From an uncultured Sutterella sp. (GTDB lineage: Bacteria > Pseudomonadota > Gammaproteobacteria > Burkholderiales > Burkholderiaceae_F), in contig CABUOH010000034.1 in assembly GCA_902493085.1 (NCBI GenBank), positions 1 through 8,558 of the forward strand: a stretch of DNA of 8,558 bases. Reading direction: 5' to 3'. Position 1 is the stretch's first letter, and each line of letters opens with the position of its first letter. Positions 1 to 6,046 of this stretch are shown here, piece by piece. The notes beneath the pieces were generated by a model, which saw only the letters and a program-made list of their open reading frames with translations, searched no databases and was not told where the DNA came from. The position numbers and the translations under genes were made by a program.

Positions 1-325
1 ACTCGTTGGCTTCCGCGCCGGAGTTGGAAAGAAAGACGCGCTCGAAGTGCGTGCGAAGCGCGAGACGCCCGGCGAGCATGGCGGTCTTTTCGTTGTAAAA
101 GAGGTTGGACGTGTGGGCAAGGGAGCCGGCTTGTTCGGTGACCGCCTTAACCCAGTCGGGGTTCGCGTAGCCGAGGCTCATGACGCCGATGCCGCTTCCG
201 AAGTCGATGTAGTCGCGTCCCTGGTCGTCCCAGAGGCGGGCTCCGCGGCCGCGCTCGAAGACGACGGGCGCACGGCCGTAGGTGTTGGCGTGGTAGAGGC
301 TGTCGATGGTCTTGATGTCCTTCAT
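1..325 (-). CDS. argD: Acetylornithine aminotransferase, N-terminal part (cut by window edge)
   Basis: The minus strand encodes about 108 residues starting MKDIKTIDSLYHANTYGRAP and running off the window at SNSGAEANE. The start of class III PLP aminotransferases is recognisable: the Y..RAPVVFERGRGARLWDD segment, the YIDFGSGIGVMSLGYANP motif, and the SNSGAEANE loop that helps hold the PLP phosphate. The family converts N-acetylglutamate semialdehyde and glutamate to N-acetylornithine and 2-oxoglutarate in the cytosol. The ATG at 325-323 is preceded by AGGA about 8 nt upstream. The gene lies 40 nt downstream of argB, so it is probably the fourth gene of the argCJBD operon. The catalytic lysine lies outside the window. 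A succinylornithine or other omega-aminotransferase is formally possible, but the arg context makes ArgD much more likely. Confidence 0.93.
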   Translation of the reverse strand, partial: MKDIKTIDSLYHANTYGRAPVVFERGRGARLWDDQGRDYIDFGSGIGVMSLGYANPDWVKAVTEQAGSLAHTSNLFYNEKTAMLAGRLALRTHFERVFLSNSGAEANE

Positions 326-365
326 TTGTTGTTCCTAGCGAGTGTTCGGTTCGTGATGCGGCCGC

Positions 366-1231
366 TCAGGCGGACGCAGCAGTGCGCGGCCCCGTCTTGA
401 CGAGGGTGCCGATGCCGCCCTTGGTGAGCATTTCGACGAGAATGCTGTGGGGGAGCGTGCCGTTGATCATGGCGACGCGCTCAACGCCGGATTCGATGGC
501 GTGAAGCGCACAGTCGATCTTCGGGATCATGCCGCCCGTGATGACGCCCTGCGCCTTGAGGGGTTCGATGTCCTCCGTCGTCAGGACGGAGATGAGCGAA
601 TCGGCAGCAGGCCGTTGATGTCGGTCATCAGCACGAGGCGGCGGGCGCCCAGCGCACCGGCGATTGCGGCTGCGGCCGTGTCGGCGTTGACGTTGTAGCT
701 GCGGCCTTCGCCGTCGCCGGCCACGGATGCGATGACGGGAATGCAGCCCTTTTCGAGGAGCGTTTCGACGATGGAGACGTCGACCCCCGTGATGTGCCCG
801 ACCAGTCCGAGATCCTCGGCTTCGGGCCGTGCGGTGATGAGGTTGGCGTCAAGGCCGCAGAGGCCGACGGCCCTTGCGCCTTCGGTGCAGAGAAGCTTGA
901 CGAGATCCTTGTTGGTTTCGCCCGCAAGCACGCGCTGCACGACGCGCATCGTCTCGTGGTCGGTCACGCGCAGGCCCCGGACGAATTTGGATTCGATGCC
1001 CAGGTCCGCGAGCGACTTGTTGATGGAGGGGCCGCCGCCGTGCACGAGCACGATGCGGATGCCGATCATCGAGAGGAGCACAAGGTCGTGCATCACCTGC
1101 TGCTGGAGTTCGGGGTTCTTCATGGCGTTGCCGCCGTATTTCACCACCACGGTGTGTCCGCGGTAGAGCTTGACGTACTTGAGCGAGTCGCTCAGAAGCT
1201 TCGCGATGTCGAAGTCCGTGAGTTCGTGCAT
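366..1231 (-). pseudogene. argB: Acetylglutamate kinase, frameshifted near position 603
   Basis: ArgB phosphorylates N-acetylglutamate with ATP, the second step to ornithine. From the ATG at 1231 (MHELTDFDIAKLL) the frame shows VVVKYGGNAM (K31), LVHGGGPSIN (65-71) and YNVNADTAAAAIAGALG (179-195), then LMTDINGLL (201-209). After that it reads PIRSSPS and stops at 581. In the neighbouring frame the family C-terminus continues from 602 (DSLISVLTTEDIEPLKAQG, GGMIPKIDCAL, LPHSILVEMLT) to a stop at 366. The span is 866 nt, one short of a multiple of three, so 3n+1 nt are missing. A loop with a pattern like RDPKDP usually stands here, so a deletion of about 16 nt, or a single lost base, would explain it. 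The start is supported by GAGGA 7 nt upstream and lies 10 nt after the argJ stop; an upstream in-frame ATG at 1279 lies inside argJ and is less likely. This is either a recent mutation or a sequence error. I see no slippery heptamer. Confidence 0.88.
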
Positions 1232-1241
1232 GATGCGTTCC

Positions 1242-2480
1242 TCAGCTGCGGTAGTCGCCGTTGATGCGCACGTATTCATAGGAAAGGTCGCACCCCCAGG
1301 CCGTTGCGTCGGCGCTGCCGTCGTGGAGCGTCACCAGGATGGAGACCTCCTTTTCGAGGAGCACCTTCTTGGCGAGCTCCTCGGAAAAGTCGAGCGCGCG
1401 CCCGGCCCGGCAAACGTCGACGATGCCGGCGGCGGAGGCAAACGACACGTCGGTCGCCTCAGGGTTGAACGGCGCGCCGCTGTAGCCGAGCGCGCAGAGC
1501 ACGCGCCCCCAGTTGGCGTCAGCGCCGAACATGGCGGTCTTCACGAGGCTCGAGGCGATCACGCTCTTGGCGAGCACGCGGGCGGCCGTTTCGTCTGCCG
1601 CACCCGTCACCGTGCAGGTGAGGAGCTTGGTCGCGCCTTCGCCGTCGCGCGCAATGGCGCGGCTCAGGTGCGAGGTGACTTGGTGGAGCGCTGCGGCGAA
1701 CGCATCAAAGTCGTCGCCTTCATCCGTGATCTCGGGGTTGCCGGCGAGTCCGTTGGCCATCACGCTCAGCATGTCGTTCGTGGAGGTGTCGCCGTCGACG
1801 CTGATCATGTTGAAGGTCTTTTGCACGTCGGCGCTCACGGCCTTCTGCAGCATGGCGGGCGAGATGGCGGCGTCGGTCGTGATGAAAACGAGCATCGTGG
1901 CCATGTTGGGATGGATCATGCCCGAGCCCTTGGCGATGCCGCCGACCGTGACGGTCCGGCCGCCGATCTCGACCGTGACCGCACAATGCTTGGGCGCGAG
2001 GTCGGTCGTCATGATGGCGGCCGCGCAGTCGTCGCCGCCTTCGCTCGAGAGCGCGTCGACGAGAGGCTTCATGCCGGCGGCGATGGGTTCGATCGGTAGC
2101 GGCTGTCCGATGACGCCCGTCGAGGCGATGATGACGTCGTCGGCGCTCAGGCCGGACGCTTCGGCGAGAAGTTCGCACATCTTCACGGCGACGGCTTCGC
2201 CGTTGGGGGCGCAGGTGTTGGCGTTGCCGGAATTGCAGAGCATCGCCTGCGCGCGCCCGTCGGCAAGATGAGCCTTCGTCACGGCGATGGGCGCGCCCTT
2301 GACGGCATTGAGCGTGTAGACGGCGGCAGCGGCGGCGGGCACGTCGGAGACGATGAGGGCCAGATCCTTCTTCGTCTTGTTGCGGCGAAGACCGCAGTGA
2401 ATGCCCGAGGCGCGAAAGCCCTTGGGCGAGCAGACGGTGCCGTCGGGGAGGAGGGTCGTGGCGAGGTTCTTATCGGTCAT
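1242..2480 (-). CDS. argJ: Glutamate N-acetyltransferase / ornithine acetyltransferase
   Basis: ArgJ moves the acetyl group from N-acetylornithine to glutamate, recycling it in the cyclic arginine pathway; some members also use acetyl-CoA. The 412-residue length is normal. The proprotein self-cleavage motif KGSGMIHPNMATML is at 184-197, with the predicted cut between A194 and the nucleophile T195. The oxyanion-hole segment STGVIG is at 120-125, and the C-terminus EYVRINGDYRS is typical. Family motifs GFRASGIHCGLRRNKTKKDL and LCNSGNANTCAPNG are near the N-terminus and resemble Firmicute ArgJ. The only upstream purine stretch is AAGAAC, a weak ribosome site, so translation may be coupled to upstream reading (see the mini-ORF at 2470-2574). 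It lies 90 nt after argC and 10 nt before argB. Whether it is bifunctional or OAT-only cannot be told from the sequence. Confidence 0.97.
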   Translation of the reverse strand: MTDKNLATTLLPDGTVCSPKGFRASGIHCGLRRNKTKKDLALIVSDVPAAAAAVYTLNAVKGAPIAVTKAHLADGRAQAMLCNSGNANTCAPNGEAVAVKMCELLAEASGLSADDVIIASTGVIGQPLPIEPIAAGMKPLVDALSSEGGDDCAAAIMTTDLAPKHCAVTVEIGGRTVTVGGIAKGSGMIHPNMATMLVFITTDAAISPAMLQKAVSADVQKTFNMISVDGDTSTNDMLSVMANGLAGNPEITDEGDDFDAFAAALHQVTSHLSRAIARDGEGATKLLTCTVTGAADETAARVLAKSVIASSLVKTAMFGADANWGRVLCALGYSGAPFNPEATDVSFASAAGIVDVCRAGRALDFSEELAKKVLLEKEVSILVTLHDGSADATAWGCDLSYEYVRINGDYRS

Positions 2481-2574
2481 GGTTTTGTTCTTGGTTTGGG
2501 TGCGTAGGGCGTCGATGGGTGTCGACGGGTTGTTTGAGGTTTCTGAAGGACAGAGTCATGAAAGACAGAGTCAT
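2470..2574 (-). CDS. Possible 34-codon bridging ORF between argC and argJ
   Basis: A short frame starts at an ATG overlapping the argC stop (ATGA, 2571-2574) and ends at a TAA lying inside the first codons of argJ (11-nt overlap). Its N-terminus MTLSFMTLSF is encoded by the 15-bp tandem repeat; the rest is hydrophilic and resembles nothing I know. It has no ribosome site of its own. The exact double overlap would let ribosomes finishing argC carry on to argJ, whose own ribosome site is weak. It may be a coupling device, a remnant of a longer argC tail, or chance. A functional peptide is doubtful. Confidence 0.2.
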   Translation of the reverse strand: MTLSFMTLSFRNLKQPVDTHRRPTHPNQEQNHDR

Positions 2575-2587
2575 GAAAGACAGAGTC
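2549..2587. repeat. 15-bp tandem repeat, about 2.6 copies, at the argC 3' end
   Basis: The plus strand reads GACAGAGTCATGAAA at 2549-2563 and again at 2564-2578, followed by a partial copy GACAGAGTC at 2579-2587. On the minus strand each full unit carries TTTCATGA. The first unit met by argC supplies its TGA stop (2573-2571) together with an overlapping ATG. The unit is a multiple of three, so a change in copy number keeps frames open but adds or removes stops and starts in register. Confidence 0.9.
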
Positions 2588-3515
2588 CGCGGGCCGGGTT
2601 CGAGCCGGTCATGAGGTTGAGGCATTCGAGTGCTGCGCCCGACGATCCTTTGCCCAGGTTGTCGTAGAGCGCGGTGAGAAGAACGCGCTCAGGACCGCCC
2701 GAGACCGCGATCCTCATGCCGTCGTGTCCCGCCATGAGGTCTGCGCGCAGGGCGCCTTCGTCGAGAAGGGATTCAAATGCCACGGGCCGAACGACGGGGG
2801 AGCCCGCATAGTGCATCCGCCAGGCGCCCTCGATGGCTTCCTTCGTCGTGCCCAGAAGCGTCAGGTCGAGCGGAACCGTCACGAGCATGCCGCAGCGAAA
2901 GCTCCCGACGATCGGCTGAAAGACCGGTGCGCGGACAAGCCCCGCGGCGGCCGTCATTTCCGGCAGGTGCTTGTGCGTCTGGGCATGGGCGTAGGGCAGC
3001 GGAAGGGCGAGCTTGTCGAAGGCCGTGCGCTCCGGCGTCTCGTAGGTCTCGATCATCTTGCGACCGCCGCCCGAATAGCCCGTCAGGGACGTGGCCGAGA
3101 GAAAGGCGTCGGCGGGAATGAGGCCTGCGGCGACAAGCGGTGCTACGAGCAGAATGAAGCCCGAGGCGTGGCAGCCGGGCACCGAGACGCGGGTGGCGCG
3201 TTCGATTTCGGATGCGCGTCCCTGCACGAGTTCGGGCATGCCGTAAACCCAGCCGGCGGCGGTTCTGTGGGCGCTCGAGGCGTCAAGGACGCGCGTGCCG
3301 GTCTGGTCGGCGAGCTTGACGGCTTCGCGTGCGGCATCGTCGGGCAGGCACAGCACCGTTACGTCGGCCGCCTTCATCGCCTCAAGGCGTGCCTCGGCCG
3401 AGCGACGTTCCGAGGCCGGGAGGGAAATGAGCTTGAGGTCGTCGCGCGAAGCGATGCGCTCGCGAAGCCTGAGGCCCGTCGTGCCGCTTTCGCCGTCGAT
3501 GAAGAGCGTGGTCAT
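2571..3515 (-). CDS. argC: N-acetyl-gamma-glutamyl-phosphate reductase, type 2 (short form)
   Basis: ArgC reduces N-acetylglutamyl phosphate with NADPH to the semialdehyde, the third step to ornithine. The 314-residue protein is the type 2 AGPR. It starts MTTLFIDGESGTTGLRLRER, with the nucleotide-binding loop GESGTTG at 8-14. LCLPDDAAREAV is at 55-66 and the catalytic cysteine C115 lies in VPGCHASGF. SLTGYSGGGRKMI is at 143-155, a conserved HKH at 181-183, and GKGSSGAALECLNLM at 288-302. PGCHASGF, where proteobacterial enzymes commonly have PGCYPTG, resembles Firmicute type 2 enzymes. The start has AAGGA about 9 nt upstream. The tail after NLMTG (SNPARGLCLS) is formed partly by a tandem repeat and is probably not conserved. 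It is the first gene of the arg operon, with a 409-bp gap upstream. Confidence 0.96.
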   Translation of the reverse strand: MTTLFIDGESGTTGLRLRERIASRDDLKLISLPASERRSAEARLEAMKAADVTVLCLPDDAAREAVKLADQTGTRVLDASSAHRTAAGWVYGMPELVQGRASEIERATRVSVPGCHASGFILLVAPLVAAGLIPADAFLSATSLTGYSGGGRKMIETYETPERTAFDKLALPLPYAHAQTHKHLPEMTAAAGLVRAPVFQPIVGSFRCGMLVTVPLDLTLLGTTKEAIEGAWRMHYAGSPVVRPVAFESLLDEGALRADLMAGHDGMRIAVSGGPERVLLTALYDNLGKGSSGAALECLNLMTGSNPARGLCLS

Positions 3516-3636
3516 GGGGAGTTGTCCTTCTTGTTTTGGATGTCAATGTCAGGAGCCGCAGAGGAGGCTTGCGGCCGTGCGTTTTGCAATCCTAATGAGT
3601 TGGAGGGCGGATTTCGTGTTTTCAAACGGACTAATC

Positions 3637-3741
3637 GGCCCTTTCTTGCGTGATGCGAAAGGGCCTCCTCCAAAGACCTTAGTTTTGCCCTTTTTGCTTG
3701 AACAAGAGGGCTTTCAACGGTTTGACATTTGTCGGCAAATG
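3637..3741 (-). promoter_or_regulatory. Hairpin-rich leader region upstream of argC
   Basis: The 409 bp between argC and the upstream aminotransferase contain no convincing gene. Apart from the terminator at 3846-3881, the notable content is three hairpins that would lie in an argC leader transcript. In minus-strand order these are CATTTG/CAAATG with a 4-nt loop (3741-3726), GCCCT/AGGGC (3711-3687), and a perfect 9-bp stem GGCCCTTTC/GAAAGGGCC with an 11-nt loop (3665-3637). Segments of the second and third hairpins can pair with each other instead (AAAGGGC with GCCCTTT), giving an attenuator-like choice. No T-run follows the last hairpin. I see no strong -35/-10 pair and no ArgR box I can defend. 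Function is inferred from position and folding only. Confidence 0.4.
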
Positions 3742-3845
3742 CGTCGGTTCTGCCGCCATGAGAGAGGATGCTTCTCGACAAAATGGAAGGCGCGGCATCG
3801 AAGGCGAAACCTGATGCGGCATGCTTGGATGATGATTTTTCCAAC

Positions 3846-3881
3846 GAAAAAAGGCCTGACCGGCGGTGCGGATCAGGCCTT
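3846..3881 (-). terminator. Rho-independent terminator after the aminotransferase gene
   Basis: On the minus strand a 9-bp stem AAGGCCTGA/TCAGGCCTT, extended by an inner CCG/CGG with one bulged base, is followed by TTTTTT (plus strand A-run 3847-3852). It starts 43 nt past the aminotransferase stop codon and separates that gene from the arg operon. Confidence 0.9.
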
Positions 3882-3924
3882 GGGTGGCGCACGAGAGGGC
3901 TCATGCGCCGCTGTGGTGCTCGGG

Positions 3925-5136
3925 TTAGAGGAAGGTCTTGAGGGCTTCGGCGACGGACTTGATGCCCGCCACGATCTTTTCGGACGGCACCGTCACGAAG
4001 GAGAGACGGCAGTGGTTGGCTTCCGGGTTGTCGGTGTAGAAGGCCACGCCGGGCACGAAGCCGACGGGAACGTCGGAGGCGAGGACCTTCTTCATCAGGT
4101 CGGCCGAGTCGACGTGCTTCGGAAGGTTGAGCCAGATGAACATGCCGCCCGTGGGCTTCGTCCAGCTCACTTCGGGATGCTTGGGCATGAATTCCTCGAG
4201 GCTGTCGAGCATGACCTTGGCCTTTTCGGCATAGAGGCGGCGAACGGCCGGCAGATGTTCGCTGAAGAGGTCCTGGTCGAGCACGCGGGCCGTGATGAGC
4301 TGCGTGTAGGTGCTCGTGTGCAGGTCCATGGAGGTCTTCATCTGCTTGAGGGCGTCGAGGACGTGCTTCGGGCCGCAGATGTAGCCGAGGCGGAAGCCCG
4401 GGGCGAGCACCTTGGACATCGTGCCCAGGCGCAGCGTGCGCTCGGGGGCGAAGGCGCGAAGCGAAACCGGCGGACGTTCGGCATAGTAGAGCTCGCCGTA
4501 GGGATTGTCCTCAATGAGCCAGAAGTCGTACTGACGGGCCTTTTCGGCGAGCTTGCGGCGGCGCTCTTCGCTGATCGTGCGGCCGGTCGGGTTCTGGTAG
4601 GTGGGCATCACGTAGGCGAACTTGGCGCCGGCGACGCGGTCGTCGATCAGATCGGGGTTGAGCCCTTCGTCGTCGGTCGGCAGGCTGACGAAGTTCGGCC
4701 TGCAGAGTTCGAATGCATAGAGGGCGCCCATGTAGGTCGGCGTTTCGACGAGCACCTTGTCGCCTTCGTCGGTGAAGGCGCGCGCAACCATGTCAAGCGC
4801 CTGCTGGGAGCCGGAGACGATCATGACTTCGTCGGGCGTCGTAGGCACGCCGTGCTCGGTCTCGATCTTGGCGATGGCTTCAAGCAGTTCGGGCATGCCG
4901 CCCACGGCGGAGTACTGCAGGGCCACCTGCGGGCACGTCTCCATCACCCAGTCGGCCGCATCCTTGATCGCCTGAACGGGGAAGCCTTCGGGAGAAGGCA
5001 GGCCGCCCGCGAAGCTGATCACTTCGGGACGGGCGGCGAGGGCGAGGATCTCGCCGATCACCGAGCCTTCTTTGGGCTTGCCGATCCGGCTGTAGGAGGG
5101 CGTCGGGGTTTGGTGGCATGTGCAGCACTGAGTCAT
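3925..5136 (-). CDS. PLP-dependent class I/II aminotransferase (MocR-like catalytic type, no HTH domain)
   Basis: This 403-residue fold-type I aminotransferase moves an amino group between an amino acid and a 2-oxo acid using PLP. Visible motifs are FAGGLPSPEGFP (42-53), LQYSAVGG (73-80), the PLP-phosphate loop SGSQQALD (108-115), YQNPTG (180-185, N182), LIEDNPYGEL (207-216, D210), GTMSKVLAPGFRLGY (238-252, Schiff-base lysine K242), and R377 in CRLSFV for the substrate carboxylate. The pattern fits the 2-aminoadipate/aromatic/branched-chain (LysN-like) subgroup, but the substrate cannot be assigned. It stands alone between two terminators. The ATG at 5136 has GAGGA about 10 nt upstream, and a TATTAA about 25 nt upstream is a possible -10 box without a good -35. 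Oddly, the first eight residues contain three cysteines and a histidine (MTQCCTCH). Confidence 0.9.
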   Translation of the reverse strand: MTQCCTCHQTPTPSYSRIGKPKEGSVIGEILALAARPEVISFAGGLPSPEGFPVQAIKDAADWVMETCPQVALQYSAVGGMPELLEAIAKIETEHGVPTTPDEVMIVSGSQQALDMVARAFTDEGDKVLVETPTYMGALYAFELCRPNFVSLPTDDEGLNPDLIDDRVAGAKFAYVMPTYQNPTGRTISEERRRKLAEKARQYDFWLIEDNPYGELYYAERPPVSLRAFAPERTLRLGTMSKVLAPGFRLGYICGPKHVLDALKQMKTSMDLHTSTYTQLITARVLDQDLFSEHLPAVRRLYAEKAKVMLDSLEEFMPKHPEVSWTKPTGGMFIWLNLPKHVDSADLMKKVLASDVPVGFVPGVAFYTDNPEANHCRLSFVTVPSEKIVAGIKSVAEALKTFL

Positions 5137-5245
5137 GGTTGTTGTCCTCTTGTCTGTGTCTTTAATATGTTCTGTGTGTCTTCAATCATCCAACGGGGCG
5201 GCCGTCCGAGGGCCTGTCGCCTTCATGTGATTGTAGGCGGACGAA

Positions 5246-5272
5246 AAACGCCCGGACATCATCCGGGCGTTT
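5246..5272 (-). terminator. Strong Rho-independent terminator, possibly bidirectional
   Basis: A perfect 11-bp stem AAACGCCCGGA/TCCGGGCGTTT with a 5-nt loop lies about 100 nt past the nth stop. On the minus strand the stem end runs into TTTTT, so it should end transcription of the fpr-rsxB-nth group before the aminotransferase gene. On the plus strand it is followed only by a short T tract. Confidence 0.88.
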
Positions 5273-5374
5273 ATTGAAACGAATATTTCAACCTCTCTGC
5301 GTCTATGTCATGCCGCCTAGGGAAAAGACGCTAGGGCGAAGTACATAGGCGGAAGGCCTGATTCGTGCTGAAGG

Positions 5375-6046
5375 TCAGGCTGACTTGGAGGGCGAGCCGA
5401 AGTCGGCGAGGCGCTTCTTCTTTTCGGGCGCGTTGCACCATTGGGCGACGGGGCAGCGCTCGCATTCGGGCGAGCGGGCCTTGCAGCAGTAGCGGCCGTG
5501 CAGGAGAAGCCAGTGGTGCGCCTCATGCTTGTAGGCGGCGGGAATGATCTTTTCGAGCTTCGTCTCGATTTCGTCGGGCGTCTTGCCCTTGGCGAGTCCG
5601 GTGCGGTTTGCCACGCGGAAGATGTGCGTGTCGACCGGGATCGTCGGATGTCCGAAGGCGACGTTGAGCACGACGTTGGCGGTCTTGCGGCCTACGCCGG
5701 GCAAAGCGACGAGCTTCTCAAAGTCCTCGGGCACCTCGCCCGCGTACTCGTCGCGCAGAATTTCGGAGAGCCTCACGACGTTCTTGGCCTTGTTTCGGTA
5801 AAGGCCGATCGTCTGAATGTAGGGCGTGAGGCCTTCGACGCCGAGCGCCGCGATTTGCCCGGCCGTGTTTGCAACGGGGAAGAGCTTGGCGGTTGCGAGG
5901 TTGACGCCCTTGTCGGTCGCCTGAGCGGAAAGGACGACGGCGACGAGAAGCTCGAAGGGCGTCGTCCAGTTGAGTTCGCTTTTGGGGTTGGGATGAGCGG
6001 CGGCGAGCGCCTCCATGAAGGCTGCCCGGTCTGCGGCTTTGATCAT
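5375..6046 (-). CDS. nth: Endonuclease III (DNA glycosylase/AP lyase)
   Basis: Nth removes oxidised pyrimidines from DNA and cleaves the resulting abasic site during base excision repair. The 223-residue protein has the helix-hairpin-helix LPGVGRKTA (115-123) with the catalytic lysine K121, the catalytic aspartate D139 in VDTHIFRV, and the helical core FELLVAVVLSAQATD (31-45). The C-terminal 4Fe-4S loop is C188-x6-C195-x2-C198-x5-C204, exactly the family spacing. The length is slightly above the 211 residues of E. coli Nth because of the short tail. Its ATG overlaps the rsxB stop by 4 nt (ATGA), so the two are likely translationally coupled. In E. coli, nth ends the rsx operon; here only rsxB accompanies it. 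Confidence 0.97.
   Translation of the reverse strand: MIKAADRAAFMEALAAAHPNPKSELNWTTPFELLVAVVLSAQATDKGVNLATAKLFPVANTAGQIAALGVEGLTPYIQTIGLYRNKAKNVVRLSEILRDEYAGEVPEDFEKLVALPGVGRKTANVVLNVAFGHPTIPVDTHIFRVANRTGLAKGKTPDEIETKLEKIIPAAYKHEAHHWLLLHGRYCCKARSPECERCPVAQWCNAPEKKKRLADFGSPSKSA

Noticed and set aside
590..614. Programmed -1 frameshifting in argB (and likewise fpr at 7050-7065)
   Set aside because: A -1 shift would restore each downstream frame, but there is no slippery heptamer or plausible tRNA re-pairing, and fpr would still lack its nucleotide-binding loop.
1170..2099. Long plus-strand frames opposite argJ and argB
   Set aside because: They are antisense shadows of well-supported genes and lack family motifs.
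3512..3904. 130-codon minus-strand frame upstream of argC
   Set aside because: It spans the aminotransferase terminator and the hairpin leader, overlaps the argC start, shows no family motif, and its codon use is unlike its neighbours.
3295..5277. 660-codon open frame on the plus strand
   Set aside because: It is antisense to argC and the aminotransferase, crosses the intergenic region and a terminator, has no recognisable domain, and is expected from GC-rich codon bias.
5313..5352. 7-bp inverted repeat CCGCCTA/TAGGCGG after nth
   Set aside because: The 26-nt loop and lack of T-run make it weak, and I see no sign of function.
5356..5380. 6-bp inverted repeat GCCTGA/TCAGGC over the nth stop codon as a terminator
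   Set aside because: The stem is short, the loop long and no T-run follows; the strong terminator at 5246-5272 is a better candidate.
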